From positions 1 to 7,129 of the forward strand of contig SKNE01000065.1 of NCBI GenBank assembly GCA_007120675.1: a stretch of 7,129 bases of DNA, written 5' to 3'. A program made the position numbers and the translations under genes. The notes beneath the pieces were generated by a model. The model saw only the letters and a list, made by a program, of their open reading frames with translations, did not search any database and was not told the origin of the DNA. Every line of letters starts with the position of its first letter. Position 1 is the stretch's first letter. Origin of the DNA: Bacteroidales bacterium. Its GTDB lineage: Bacteria; Bacteroidota; Bacteroidia; Bacteroidales; UBA7960. This document shows, one piece after another, positions 6,734 to 7,129 of this stretch.

Positions 6734-6766
6734 CAAATATACAGGAGAAATTACAATTCAGACAAA
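6734..6766 (-). promoter_or_regulatory. Bacteroidota-type promoter for the glycoside-processing cluster
   Basis: Read on the minus strand, TTTG at 6766-6763 is followed after 21 bases by TATATTTG at 6741-6734, an exact match to both boxes of the Bacteroidota housekeeping promoter at near-consensus spacing. Transcription would begin near 6727, leaving a leader of about 140 bases before the ATG at 6587. The predicted start also excludes most of the upstream in-frame extension of the first gene from the transcript. Confidence 0.6.
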
Positions 6767-6846
6767 CAGGATGACGGATTCCCTGCTAAGCCTTGCATTT
6801 AGTCTGACAAACAGCAGGATCTTGTTTATCAGCCCATTAATTTTTT

Positions 6847-6866
6847 CCCTTCCGGGGATGGAAGGG
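6847..6866. repeat. Inverted repeat upstream of htpG
   Basis: CCCTTCC (6847-6853) and GGAAGGG (6860-6866) form a perfect seven-pair stem with a six-base loop, GGGGAT. A run of six T lies before the stem on the plus strand, the wrong side for an intrinsic terminator on either strand. It lies about 100 bases before htpG, so it may be an operator or a leader hairpin for that gene. Confidence 0.4.
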
Positions 6867-6964
6867 CTGTCAACGGACATTTTGGCAGTTGGCTGCCTGT
6901 GGCACATCCTTTGCTTTGCAGGAGCTGAAAAACACTGCAACGATCAACATAAAACCCCAGGCAT

Positions 6965-7129
6965 ATGCAAAAAGGAAAGATCAATGTCCAGACGGAAAAC
7001 ATTTTCCCCATCATCAAGAAGTTTCTGTATTCAGATCATGAAATTTTTCTGCGTGAGCTCATATCCAACGCAGTAGATGCAACTCAAAAGCTGAAGACCC
7101 TTGCTTCCAAAGGGGAGTTTAAAGGGGAA
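6965..7129 (+). CDS. htpG: Hsp90-family molecular chaperone HtpG, 5' part only
   Basis: The frame from the ATG at 6965 stays open for 55 codons to the window edge and is the start of HtpG, the cytosolic ATP-dependent Hsp90 chaperone. The N-terminal nucleotide-binding domain begins with ENIFPIIKKFLYSDHEIFLR (11-30) and continues ELISNAVDATQKL (31-43), the Hsp90 signature. By alignment with E. coli HtpG, E31 is the catalytic glutamate and N35 the magnesium-binding asparagine. The rest, more than 500 residues in the family, lies outside the window. It is divergent from the minus-strand cluster and probably functionally unrelated. Upstream, AACATAAAACCCC is A-rich with no Shine-Dalgarno sequence, as is usual in Bacteroidota. 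Confidence 0.96.
   Translation, partial: MQKGKINVQTENIFPIIKKFLYSDHEIFLRELISNAVDATQKLKTLASKGEFKGE

Larger units (their letters stand above)
1855..6766 (-). other. Putative operon for envelope-localised oxidative glycoside processing
   Basis: Four genes on the minus strand in one direction, with gaps of 164, 58 and 32 bases, encode a TIM-barrel lipoprotein, the cytochrome-FGE fusion, a Tat-exported Gfo/Idh/MocA oxidoreductase and a DUF1080 lipoprotein. One good promoter lies upstream of the first gene and a dyad lies after the last. All four products carry an export signal or membrane anchor, which supports one shared compartment and one pathway. Co-transcription is inferred from spacing and direction. 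The 164-base gap leaves room for a second promoter. Confidence 0.65.
6588..6964. other. Divergent intergenic region between the glycoside cluster and htpG
   Basis: This stretch of 377 bases lies between two divergent genes and I see no coding region in it. It holds the minus-strand promoter (6734-6766), a small dyad in the operon leader (6667-6678), a nine-base direct repeat GACAAACAG at 6761-6769 and 6806-6814, and a seven-pair inverted repeat (6847-6866) on the htpG side. I did not find a convincing TTTG-N19-TAnnTTTG promoter for htpG; the best partial -7 match (TAATTTTT, 6838-6845) lacks a well-spaced -33. No heat-shock element such as a CIRCE repeat is visible. Confidence 0.6.

Overview
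The window looks like chromosomal DNA from a member of the Bacteroidota, probably class Bacteroidia. The right edge carries the first 55 codons of htpG, in the form typical of Bacteroidia. Three encoded proteins have Bacteroidota-style lipoprotein signals. Two intergenic regions contain good matches to the Bacteroidota housekeeping promoter (TTTG or TTG, 19-21 bases, TAnnTTTG), and there are no strong Shine-Dalgarno sequences. I cannot name a genus.

Layout. Bases 1-391 are non-coding as far as I can tell and hold a promoter (258-287) for a plus-strand sugar/proton symporter of the MFS sugar porter family (392-1819). It converges, across a 35-base gap with a GC-rich dyad, on a four-gene minus-strand cluster read from right to left. 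The cluster encodes a lipoprotein with a xylose-isomerase-like TIM barrel (6587-5727), a membrane-anchored tetraheme NapC/NrfH-type cytochrome fused to a formylglycine-generating-enzyme-like domain (5562-4039), a Tat-exported Gfo/Idh/MocA oxidoreductase (3980-2646), and a DUF1080/3-keto-disaccharide hydrolase lipoprotein (2613-1855). A 377-base divergent intergenic region (6588-6964) separates the cluster from htpG and carries the likely operon promoter (6734-6766).

How it may work (inference). Gfo/Idh/MocA enzymes next to DUF1080 proteins and TIM-barrel isomerases are the known parts of the oxidative, 3-keto route of glycoside cleavage. The dehydrogenase oxidises a sugar hydroxyl to a ketone, the DUF1080 protein breaks the now labile glycosidic bond, and the TIM barrel hydrates or isomerises the product. 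Here every cluster protein carries an export or membrane signal, so the chemistry should take place in the cell envelope. The convergent MFS transporter could import the released sugar. The unusual member is the cytochrome-FGE fusion. It offers a possible electron link between the quinone pool and a periplasmic sugar oxidoreductase that has no obvious way to recycle NAD(P). Its FGE-like half lacks the cysteines needed for formylglycine formation, so it is unlikely to activate sulfatases. No sulfatase, classical glycoside hydrolase, SusC/SusD pair, regulator, tRNA, CRISPR array or mobile element is visible.
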